The translations under genes and the position numbers were made by a program. The notes beneath the pieces were generated by a model that was not told the DNA's origin, ran no database searches, and saw only the letters and a list, made by a program, of their open reading frames with translations. This document shows, piece by piece, positions 18,848 through 25,821 of a DNA stretch of 64,000 bases (its first letter is position 1; the number at the start of each line of letters is the position of its first letter). This DNA is from an uncultured Ectothiorhodospiraceae bacterium (GTDB lineage Bacteria > Pseudomonadota > Gammaproteobacteria > CAMYNG01), in assembly GCA_947259765.1 (NCBI GenBank), contig CAMYNG010000005.1, positions 1 through 64,000 of the forward strand, read 5' to 3'.

Positions 18848-19465
18848 ATGGAAAATAATGAAAATCTGGCGGGCCTGTTTCAGGCCGCCGAGTTCCTTTT
18901 GAGTGTCCCGGATCCGACTCGTGCACCCGACGATCAGGGCGCCGAGGTGGCCTTCGCGGGCCGTTCCAACGCAGGCAAGTCCAGCGCCCTCAACTGCATC
19001 ACGGGACGCAAATCGCTGGCCCGCACCAGTAAAACACCCGGACGTACCCAGCACCTGGTGTTTTTTCGCCTGGACAACGAACACCGGCTGGTGGATTTAC
19101 CCGGTTACGGCTTTGCCCGTGTGCCGGACAAGGTCCGGCGTCAATGGGGGCTGGCCATGGAGCAGTACCTGGCGGCACGGCAGTCGCTGAAAGGCCTTGT
19201 TCTTTTAATGGATATACGTCATCCACTGACCGATTTCGATCGACAAATGCTGGCGTACTCTGCGCATCGCCGCTTGCCGGTCCACGTACTGCTCACCAAG
19301 GCCGACAAACTAAAACGAGGGCCCGCCAGCAACACTCTGTTGGCCGTGCAGCGGGAACTGGCGAGCCAACCGGAAGTGAGCGTACAGCTGTTCTCCGCCC
19401 TTAAGCGCACCGGACTGCAAACCGCCCGCGAGCAGGTCGCCCGTTGGCTCAAATACCCAACCTAG
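18848..19465 (+). CDS. engB: Ribosome-biogenesis GTPase EngB (YihA/YsxC)
   Basis: A 205-residue single-domain GTPase needed for assembly of the large ribosomal subunit. The G motifs are clear: G1 GRSNAGKSS at 38-46, the conserved Thr of G2 in [12 protein letters not shown]3 DLPGYG near 80-85, G4 TKADK near 149. The length matches the family. It is divergent from cytochrome c5. In Pseudomonas and E. coli engB neighbours polA with a small RNA between them; here the candidate sRNA is still next to engB but polA has moved about 6 kb away. Confidence 0.96.
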   Translation: MENNENLAGLFQAAEFLLSVPDPTRAPDDQGAEVAFAGRSNAGKSSALNCITGRKSLARTSKTPGRTQHLVFFRLDNEHRLVDLPGYGFARVPDKVRRQWGLAMEQYLAARQSLKGLVLLMDIRHPLTDFDRQMLAYSAHRRLPVHVLLTKADKLKRGPASNTLLAVQRELASQPEVSVQLFSALKRTGLQTAREQVARWLKYPT

Positions 19466-19536
19466 TATTATAATCCATTGAAAAATTAGTATTTTTTTAT
19501 AACCGGGAGTTTTTTAACGGTGACTTTCTAACAGGC

Positions 19537-19660
19537 AAAAAAAAGCCCCGGATTAGACGTGGGGGATAAAAACGTCCGGGGCCAACAGTTACCCGGCTTG
19601 GGGAACCGGGCAAGACCTTTCCGCCAAGGAGAAGAAGCGGAATCGTTCAACTACAAATTC
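19537..19660 (-). ncRNA. Candidate small regulatory RNA with three C-rich loops (sX13/ErsA/Spot 42 position)
   Basis: On the minus strand three hairpins follow each other. The first is 19642-19619, stem TTCCGC/GCGGAA with loop TTCTTCTCCTTG. The second is 19610-19592, stem CCCGG/CCGGG with loop TTCCCCAAG. The third is 19582-19545, stem GCCCCGGA/TCCGGGGC with CCCCC in its loop, followed by eight T. A terminator at the end and pyrimidine-rich loops able to pair with Shine-Dalgarno-like sequences are the design of Xanthomonas sX13. The location downstream of engB, in the ancestral polA-engB gap, is that of Spot 42 (E. coli) and ErsA (Pseudomonas). The 5' end is an estimate; I could not settle a promoter. 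No protein is encoded. Confidence 0.68.
19545..19582 (-). terminator. Intrinsic terminator of the candidate sRNA
   Basis: GCCCCGGA (19545-19552) pairs with TCCGGGGC (19575-19582); an inner CGT/ACG step extends the stem. Eight A on the plus strand at 19537-19544 are a U-run on the minus-strand RNA. No such run follows the hairpin in the plus direction, so orientation is clear. Confidence 0.85.
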
Positions 19661-19861
19661 TCTGACCGATTAAGTAAGTAATAGTTCAATCGGGGTGGAA
19701 TGCATTATTTCAAGGGTCGGAAACGTAAGAAATATCGAAACACGCCAGACTGCTGTCCTGGCGCGCCGCAGACACGCGGTTCCCGCGTAACAGGCCATCC
19801 ACGTAATTGCATGTCCATTCTCCGGTGGCACGTGTTTTCTGTCTCCGTAGAATAGGCGGAC

Positions 19862-20941
19862 ATGAAACGGGCACCTCTACCAACGGAAAAAAATATGCTT
19901 CGGGCAATGCTGAACCGGGACAGCAACTACGAAGGCGTTTTCTTTTTCGCGGTTAAGACTACCGGTATTTTTTGTCGCCCAACCTGCGCCGCGCGTAAAC
20001 CAAAACCGGAAAACGTCGTTTACTTTGCCACGCCTGACGAGGCGTTGGCGGCCGGCTTTCGCCCGTGCAAACGTTGCCAACCCCTGGCGCATCAAAACGA
20101 CACACCCGAGTGGGCACGCGCACTGCTACACGAACTTGATCAGGCTCCCGAAAAACGCTGGACTGACGGACAACTTCGAGTTCGTTCAATCGATCCCACC
20201 CGTGCGCGGCGGTGGTTCAAAAACCAATTCGGAATGACCTTCCATAATTATGCGCGCGCACGCCGGCTTGGCCTTGCATTCAAGCATCTAATCGCCGGTG
20301 AAAATCTGGACGTGGCGGCATTTGACCACGGCTACGAGTCGGTAAGTGGATTTCGCGACGCGTTTCAACAGCGGTTTGGAACGACACCGGGCCGTGGACG
20401 CTCCTCAAAAATGATTGTCTTTACCCGAATTCCGACTTGCCTGGGTCCGATGATCGCGGGTGCAACACACGAAGGCATATGCCTGTTGGAGTTTGTTGAT
20501 CGTCCTTCACTGACAAAGGAAATTGAACAACTGAAATCACGTTATCGCTATGCACTTTGTCCCGGAGAAAACCGGCACCTGGAACAGTTACGAGAAGAGC
20601 TGGAAAGCTATTTCTTGGGGCGCTTGCAAAAATTTACAGTGGGCCTGTCACTTCCAGGTACCAAATTTCAGCGTTCGGTGTGGTACGCGCTTCAATCCAT
20701 TCCATATGGAACAACCTGCTCTTATAAGCAACTCGCCAACGCAATTGGCCACCCCAACGCAGCGCGCGCCGTGGGGCGTGCCAATGGTGAAAACCGTGTT
20801 GCCATTCTGGTTCCATGCCATCGCGTCATTAAGTCGGACGGCTCTTTATCCGGATATGGTGGAGGAAAGGTTCGCAAACGCTTTTTGCTTGATCATGAGC
20901 GTAACGTGGTGCAACTCGAACAGCAGTACAGTATTGCCTGA
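19862..20941 (+). CDS. ada: Bifunctional alkylation-response regulator / O6-alkylguanine-DNA alkyltransferase Ada
   Basis: A 359-residue three-part Ada. The N-terminal zinc domain has Cys38, Cys42, Cys69 and Cys72 (FCRPTC, FRPCKRC); Cys38 is the expected methyl-phosphotriester acceptor. An AraC-type helix-turn-helix follows (about 90-175). The C-terminal suicide transferase has PCHRV near 318 and the preceding GTTCSYKQLA. It repairs methylated DNA and, once methylated at the N-terminus, activates repair genes. No alkB or alkA gene is adjacent, and no convincing Ada box was found upstream. It lies between engB and the PNAG-like locus, an insertion in the ancestral engB-polA order. Confidence 0.95.
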   Translation: MKRAPLPTEKNMLRAMLNRDSNYEGVFFFAVKTTGIFCRPTCAARKPKPENVVYFATPDEALAAGFRPCKRCQPLAHQNDTPEWARALLHELDQAPEKRWTDGQLRVRSIDPTRARRWFKNQFGMTFHNYARARRLGLAFKHLIAGENLDVAAFDHGYESVSGFRDAFQQRFGTTPGRGRSSKMIVFTRIPTCLGPMIAGATHEGICLLEFVDRPSLTKEIEQLKSRYRYALCPGENRHLEQLREELESYFLGRLQKFTVGLSLPGTKFQRSVWYALQSIPYGTTCSYKQLANAIGHPNAARAVGRANGENRVAILVPCHRVIKSDGSLSGYGGGKVRKRFLLDHERNVVQLEQQYSIA

Positions 20942-20988
20942 AGTGAGAATTCCTAGACTACTATCATTGTACGCTGGCAAAAAATATT

Positions 20989-21006
20989 CTGACGTGCAGG
21001 ATCTCT
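20989..21006 (+). repeat. Left copy of 18-bp perfect direct repeat
   Basis: CTGACGTGCAGGATCTCT here is identical to 25746-25763. The following GAT also matches after one mismatch, and the preceding 20-50 bp show weaker similarity. The two copies bracket the PNAG-like locus. This could be an attachment site, a target duplication or a dispersed repeat. Confidence 0.85.
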
Positions 21007-21098
21007 GGATTCCCACGGCAATACACGCTACAAATACTTTTTTTACTGCGCTACGCAATCCTGCTTCGATTGCAGGCCAGCCCGCTCCGCAAAGTAAG

Positions 21099-21149
21099 TA
21101 CAGGGCGTACATCCCCGTTCGTTTCGGGAGCGCCGAAACTCGCCCTGTA
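21099..21149. repeat. Nested palindrome, 51 bp
   Basis: The outer arms TACAGGGCG (21099-21107) and CGCCCTGTA (21141-21149) enclose an inner perfect hairpin GTTTCGG-GAGCG-CCGAAAC (21121-21139). It lies about 115 bp after the 3' end of the divergent small outer-membrane gene. No U-run follows, so it reads more like a mobile palindromic repeat than an intrinsic terminator. Confidence 0.6.
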
Positions 21150-21264
21150 AACTTCACGGCTGGGGCACAGACGCTTTGGCTGGTGCCGTTACGCATTAAT
21201 ACGTTGCAGTAAGGATGAGCTTTTCAAACGGTTGTCGTTCAATAAGCATGTGATCCTGATAGGG

Positions 21265-21735
21265 CTACTGCTTCCAATCTCCGCCAAGACCAAAGTTGAC
21301 AAAAATAACGCCTCTTGTGTCAGTATTGGAACCTTCCGGATTGTTGTTGTACTGCTTATAAGAAATCCTCGCTCCGATCTTTGCATTGCCCCAGTACAGT
21401 GACCCACTGGTTGGGAAATCGAACCGAAATTGCACACCGCCGGATATCTCTTCAGAGTCATTCCACCAGTCTCTGAGCGGGTCGCCGCCTTTGATAATAT
21501 ACGTATTAGCGAACACATTAAAAACAGCGTTTTTTACTCTCGATATATCCATTCCCTGTTCGGCAAATAGATCAAAATAGGTGCCGTCCTCGATTGCGTT
21601 TTCAGTCCCGCTCGTATTGCGTATCTCGCCAAACACTTCGTAGGGAAAACCCAGTGGTTCCCAGGCGTAGGCTTGCGAACCATATAATCCGAATGTCAGG
21701 AAAGCGACAGGAAGTAATACGGTTGAAATATTCAT
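21265..21735 (-). CDS. Exported small protein, possible outer-membrane barrel, of the PNAG-like locus
   Basis: A 156-residue protein that I do not recognise. A signal peptide is clear (residues 1-24, ending AYA-WEP). The mature part alternates polar and aromatic residues (FRFDFPTSGSLYWGNAKIGA) and ends GLGGDWKQ, as expected for beta strands of an outer-membrane protein. TGGAGGTGGAC precedes the ATG at 21735 and fixes the start; the divergent deacetylase gene has almost the same leader (GAGGTGGAC). It may take the outer-membrane role that PgaA plays in E. coli, but it is far too short to be a PgaA (about 800 residues with TPR and barrel). That role is inference from position only. Confidence 0.65.
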   Translation of the reverse strand: MNISTVLLPVAFLTFGLYGSQAYAWEPLGFPYEVFGEIRNTSGTENAIEDGTYFDLFAEQGMDISRVKNAVFNVFANTYIIKGGDPLRDWWNDSEEISGGVQFRFDFPTSGSLYWGNAKIGARISYKQYNNNPEGSNTDTRGVIFVNFGLGGDWKQ

Positions 21736-22046
21736 AGTTGTCCACCTCCAGATGGGCGTGTTCAGAAGGCTGTTTGTGCAGTTTTCTGGCATCTGAGCGA
21801 GAGGACGACGTAGCCTCGCTGCGAAAAGCGACGCAACTCACGCAATTCAAACATATGTGTCTTGATCATTAGATACCCTCTGCAGCGAAAAATGTTGATC
21901 AGGATCACAACTGGAGGATGCGCAATTCTTCACCATGCTGTCTACGTTGTGGCGAACTTCCTTGACGCCAGTATTTGCGGTAGTGTGGAATCTCCATAGC
22001 AAATCCGGTTCGGCCATTTACGTCATTGTCTCCTTAGAGGTGGACG
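21736..22046. other. Divergent control region of the PNAG-like locus
   Basis: About 310 bp between the divergent small exported protein and the deacetylase/hydrolase gene. Promoters for both sides must lie here. I could not pick a convincing -35/-10 pair. Both genes have near-identical ribosome-binding leaders containing GAGGTGGAC. Confidence 0.5.
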
Positions 22047-24038
22047 ATGCAAAAACCGCAAAAACAATTATTAATAAGGGCGATAGTAGGAATTGCCGTG
22101 GTCGGTTTGTTAATCCGTTTTGGTTTGCAAACAGAATCCAGCTACGAACCGCAAACTCACTATCAGGGCCTAAGCATTTTGGTCCGTACGCCACCCCACC
22201 TTGAGGGCCGGGATAACATCACACCGCTAGTCGATCGCTTTGTGTCATACGGCGTGCGACGAGTTTGGGTTCAGGTCAAGCAGGACGAGACGGATGAACA
22301 CCTCGCAGGCAGTGTCTTTTATCCCAGCAAACTGGCGCCGATCGCCGAGGGTTATGATGACGGCCGCCTGGGTCGTTTCATTCAAGAATTGACTGTTAGA
22401 GATATTCAAGTAATGGCATGGATGCCGGTACTGCACGACTATCAAGCCGGCGAACGCCACCCACAATGGCGTTCACGGTGGATTGATGAAAAGGGCGGCA
22501 TTGAGATTCAGGAGGACTGGCTTTGTCCCTACTACGCAGAAGTCGCTGACTATCAGGCCGCGCTTGCCCGCGAGGTCGTTGCGCGCTACCCCGAGCTGCA
22601 AGGTCTTTATATCGACTTCATTCGTTATGACGATGATTTCGCCTGTGCCTGTCCAAGCTGCCTTGCTGAATTGGAAGCACGCACTCAATGGCGCGAACGT
22701 ATGGGCCGACCACTCAGGCCCCTTGACGTGCGACGTGCCGCTCAGGCCAGCGACTGGCTTTGGCACGCATGGATTGATCTCCGTGCGGAAAAAATAGTGG
22801 ACGTGGTCAATGTCATTCGCGACGCGGTTGAAGAAGTCCGTCCCGATTTCCACATCGGTGCCTTTGTATTGCCGTTTAGTAGCGAACACTACACGCTGAA
22901 TAGCCAGGCCGGCCAGGATTTGTATCGGCTCGCCCGTGCCGGATTGGATGAGATCGTGTTGATGGGCTACTGGGATGATTGGGACCTGAGCCCACGATGG
23001 GTACGTAATGGACTCGACACCGCGGCTGAGCTGGTCGGTGAGGAGGCTGAACTCAGTTTTGTACTGGACGGTGATATGGGTGTACGACGCACCCGCCTCA
23101 CCTTGGAAGCGATGACCAACAGGGCACTGGACGCCGGCTGGTTTCATTACGGATTTTGGTCGGAGACGGAATTCAAGCGTTTGACTCGGGCGGTCGACAG
23201 CTATCGGCGCGAGGGTTCGATGCCCAGGCCGGAGTATGTTTCGTTAGTGATCCGCGTTGACACGGAGCCGGATTACCAACCAAGTTACGATGCAGTAAAA
23301 CCGGAGATGATCGAGACACTGCTTCAGCTGTTTGCGGAGGAGGAAATCAAAGCAACCTTCGTCACGGTAAGCAAGCTTGCGGAAATACAGACTGAGGTAC
23401 TGCGCCGTGCGGTAGCACAGGGACATGAGATCGCGTCGCATGCATACGACCACGAACAAATCGATGCGCTCGATCCTGATCAACAAGTCAAGGTGGTGGA
23501 CCGTGCGTTACGCACAATGGGGAAGCTCGGTTTTAACGTCTACGGATTCGGCGCGCCACGCAACAGTATCACCGATGAGTCACGGGACCGTTTGATGAGC
23601 TGGAACCTGGAGTACGATGCATCGGCGGCCTACGATCCGCTGCAAAGTTTGCTTGACGTTCACTACGCCGGACATTCCAACGGCGAAAATGCCAGGATTG
23701 TAGTGATTCCCTTTGTCATGCCGAATGACTGGGACGCACGTTATGTCGCCAAGATGTCTGCAGATGAGATGCTCGAGGCCTGGAAATCACGGCTCGACCG
23801 CGTCATAGAAATCGGCGAACCAAGCTTTGTTTTGGATATCCATCAATGGCTAATCAGTCGACCGGAAAATCTCGCCGCACTGCGTGCTTTCATAGACTAT
23901 GCCAGAGCCCGGCCGGAAGTCCGTTTCGTTACGCTACGGGAAGCGGCAAGGCAGGCACGGGCGATCCTCGACCGCGATGAATTTCCTGTGCCCACCAGCG
24001 GCGACAAAAAACCACCTCTAGCCGCGCCCAAAAGGTAA
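22047..24038 (+). CDS. PgaB-like fusion with reversed order: glycoside-hydrolase-like domain then NodB polysaccharide deacetylase
   Basis: A 663-residue protein with an N-terminal membrane anchor (about residues 8-26). Residues 40-380 form a TIM-barrel glycoside-hydrolase-like domain like the C-terminal half of PgaB (GLYIDFIRYDDDF near 187-199, EIVLMGYWDDWD). Residues 395-640 form a NodB deacetylase domain: VDTEPD near 403, SHAYDH near 463-468 and the GAPRNS motif. The catalytic Asp and the metal-binding HxxxH are present; the first motif is DTE rather than DDG, as in several deacetylase subfamilies. E. coli PgaB has the deacetylase first and the hydrolase second. The likely task is partial de-N-acetylation and trimming of a secreted aminosugar polymer. 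GAGGTGG precedes the ATG. Confidence 0.8.
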   Translation: MQKPQKQLLIRAIVGIAVVGLLIRFGLQTESSYEPQTHYQGLSILVRTPPHLEGRDNITPLVDRFVSYGVRRVWVQVKQDETDEHLAGSVFYPSKLAPIAEGYDDGRLGRFIQELTVRDIQVMAWMPVLHDYQAGERHPQWRSRWIDEKGGIEIQEDWLCPYYAEVADYQAALAREVVARYPELQGLYIDFIRYDDDFACACPSCLAELEARTQWRERMGRPLRPLDVRRAAQASDWLWHAWIDLRAEKIVDVVNVIRDAVEEVRPDFHIGAFVLPFSSEHYTLNSQAGQDLYRLARAGLDEIVLMGYWDDWDLSPRWVRNGLDTAAELVGEEAELSFVLDGDMGVRRTRLTLEAMTNRALDAGWFHYGFWSETEFKRLTRAVDSYRREGSMPRPEYVSLVIRVDTEPDYQPSYDAVKPEMIETLLQLFAEEEIKATFVTVSKLAEIQTEVLRRAVAQGHEIASHAYDHEQIDALDPDQQVKVVDRALRTMGKLGFNVYGFGAPRNSITDESRDRLMSWNLEYDASAAYDPLQSLLDVHYAGHSNGENARIVVIPFVMPNDWDARYVAKMSADEMLEAWKSRLDRVIEIGEPSFVLDIHQWLISRPENLAALRAFIDYARARPEVRFVTLREAARQARAILDRDEFPVPTSGDKKPPLAAPKR

Positions 24039-24053
24039 TCCAAAAGTTTAACG

Positions 24054-24290
24054 ATGCGACTGCAAAATCCCTTACGTCCTATTGTGAATATCCTTATGAC
24101 GGCCGGCTACCTCTCTGGTCTTTTGTTGGTCTGGATTGGCCTAGAAACGTTGACGATTGAGCGCGGCTGGTTTTTGTTGGGCATTTTCCAAATCACTTGC
24201 GGGCTTGTCCTCTGGACCATGCTTAACCTGGTCGGGCGTTTCCTTGCTGGCGTAGGACCGCCTCAAGATAAACATGAGGTCGGACCATGA
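24054..24290 (+). CDS. Small two-helix membrane protein, PgaD-like by position
   Basis: A 78-residue protein with two hydrophobic segments (about 13-29 and 37-65) and short polar ends. It lies 15 bp after the deacetylase gene and overlaps the glycosyltransferase start by 4 bp (ATGA), so it should be made with the synthase. In E. coli the two-helix PgaD pairs with the PgaC synthase and helps bind c-di-GMP. Size, topology and place fit that role, but I cannot claim sequence homology. Confidence 0.7.
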   Translation: MRLQNPLRPIVNILMTAGYLSGLLLVWIGLETLTIERGWFLLGIFQITCGLVLWTMLNLVGRFLAGVGPPQDKHEVGP

Positions 24291-25609
24291 GACGGATGAT
24301 CAACGTACTGGAGTCGTTGATAAATGGAATGGTTGAACACCTCCAAGAGGAAATGAATCATTTCACTTCACTATCAGGTGCCTGGATGGAGTTGACCGAG
24401 TTTGTCGTTTTATATCCCGCGGCCATGGCACTGCTCTGGATCGTTTTTGGCTTTTTCTTTGCGCTTCAGCGCGAATGGCGGTTACCACTTGATCCAAATT
24501 CCAGATTGTCTGTGGCTGTAGTGATACCTGCCCATAACGAGGAACAGGTTATCGCTCGCGCCATCGAATATTTACTGCAGCAGAATTACCAAAACATGCA
24601 GATCCACGTGGTTTCTGACGGTAGTGGGGATGCAACTGTTGAAATTACCCGTCGGTATGAAAATAAAGGCGTCATACTGCATGTCCTTGCACGTAACCGT
24701 GGTAAAAGCGTTGCCTTGCAGTATGTTTTGGAGCGAGTTAATACCGACCTGTTCATGGTCGTCGATGCAGATACAGAAGCAGAACCTGACGCGATTGAAT
24801 TTATGGTTCAACAATTTATTGATCCCCGGGTGGGTGCCGTGACCGGCCATCCTCGTGTCCGCAATGTCACGAATCTGCTAACCGCGATTCAAAAGATGGA
24901 ATATGCAGTAATTGTAAGTCTTGCAAAACGGGCTGAGCAGTTCTGGGGAGGGCTTTACACGGTGAGCGGTGCAGCGGCCTGTTTCAGAACAAGCGCACTG
25001 CGTGGCATTGGGGGCTGGTCGGAAAGATCCGTAACGGAAGATATCGAGGTCAGCTGGCGAATGCAGAAAGCTGGATGGTTACTGTCCTACGAGCCGCGTG
25101 CGCTGTTCCATATCCAAGCTCCTGTAAAACTCTTGTCATTATATCGTCAGCGGACGCGGTGGGCGCAGGGCATGGCGGAAGTCGTTCGGCTGCACTGGAA
25201 TATCGCCTTTACCCGCAATACTGCACTCATTCCAATCGCTGTACAGGTATTTGCAACTGCCTTGTGGATGCTGTTGATGACCTTGGTTGTTGTCAAATTG
25301 TTAATAGCAATTTTAGTTGGCGCAATTGACATGAGTGCTTTGCAAAGTTCCAGTCTATTAGACTGGCATATTGTTTTCTACTGGACCTTCGCACTGTTTG
25401 CCTTGCAGGCGTTTACAGCATGCGTCCTTGATGCCAACTACATACGTGGAGTCTGGAAAACGTTCCCGTTGTTTATTGTCTACCCACTGTACTATTGGAT
25501 TGTAATTTATCCAAGCTTCCTGTTTGGGGTCACCCGTGGTTTGATATCGAAGGGTTCAGGGCGATGGAAACGTACCGAACGTACTGTTTCGGATTCTTAC
25601 CAAGACTGA
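24287..25609 (+). CDS. Membrane glycosyltransferase family 2, PgaC-like polysaccharide synthase
   Basis: A 440-residue processive synthase. One membrane segment lies near residue 50. The GT-A domain follows with VVIPAHNEE, DxD-type VDADTE near 164, TEDIE (catalytic base region) near 249, and RQRTRW (QxxRW) near 287. Then come about three to four C-terminal membrane helices. This set is shared by PgaC/IcaA and cellulose or hyaluronan synthases; the PgaB-like partner favours poly-beta-1,6-GlcNAc or a related aminosugar polymer. There is no PilZ domain, so any c-di-GMP control would be through the helix partner as in PgaCD. The ATG overlaps the stop of the 78-residue gene. Confidence 0.85.
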   Translation: MRRMINVLESLINGMVEHLQEEMNHFTSLSGAWMELTEFVVLYPAAMALLWIVFGFFFALQREWRLPLDPNSRLSVAVVIPAHNEEQVIARAIEYLLQQNYQNMQIHVVSDGSGDATVEITRRYENKGVILHVLARNRGKSVALQYVLERVNTDLFMVVDADTEAEPDAIEFMVQQFIDPRVGAVTGHPRVRNVTNLLTAIQKMEYAVIVSLAKRAEQFWGGLYTVSGAAACFRTSALRGIGGWSERSVTEDIEVSWRMQKAGWLLSYEPRALFHIQAPVKLLSLYRQRTRWAQGMAEVVRLHWNIAFTRNTALIPIAVQVFATALWMLLMTLVVVKLLIAILVGAIDMSALQSSSLLDWHIVFYWTFALFALQAFTACVLDANYIRGVWKTFPLFIVYPLYYWIVIYPSFLFGVTRGLISKGSGRWKRTERTVSDSYQD

Positions 25610-25745
25610 AGAAATTGACTGCAAAATTGCATCAGGAAATAAAAATAAAGCCCTGGGGGCAAAAGTAACATTTGGCCAACTGTAAAAACCACGTTAACAA
25701 GCCAAGGGTAATGATTGTAGTCGTTGCAACGTTGCCAGAAGCATA

Positions 25746-25763
25746 CTGACGTGCAGGATCTCT
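25746..25763 (+). repeat. Right copy of 18-bp perfect direct repeat
   Basis: Identical to 20989-21006, in the same orientation. It lies between the glycosyltransferase stop and the polA stop, so the two copies enclose the PNAG-like locus and little else. Confidence 0.85.
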
Positions 25764-25821
25764 AGATCTTAATGATCAAACTTCAGAACAAGCCAATCAG
25801 CATTCCAGTGAATGAATTTGC

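Larger units (their letters stand above)
20942..21264. other. Non-coding gap after ada, holding repeat elements
   Basis: No gene is supported. It contains the left copy of the 18-bp direct repeat (20989-21006), a short stretch resembling the CTGGATTCC half of the REP-like element at 50408, and a nested palindrome at 21099-21149. Confidence 0.6.

Noticed and set aside
19537-19642. Plus-strand reading of the engB-downstream hairpins as a CsrA/RsmA-sequestering RNA, since the plus loops show GGA
   Set aside because: The only U-run next to the terminal hairpin is on the minus strand, so a plus-strand RNA would not terminate there. It remains possible but is less supported than the C-rich-loop sRNA.
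19741-19861. Ada box upstream of ada
   Set aside because: No convincing match to the E. coli Ada-box sequence was found; only a short ACGCGG/CCGCGT hairpin at 19774-19788.
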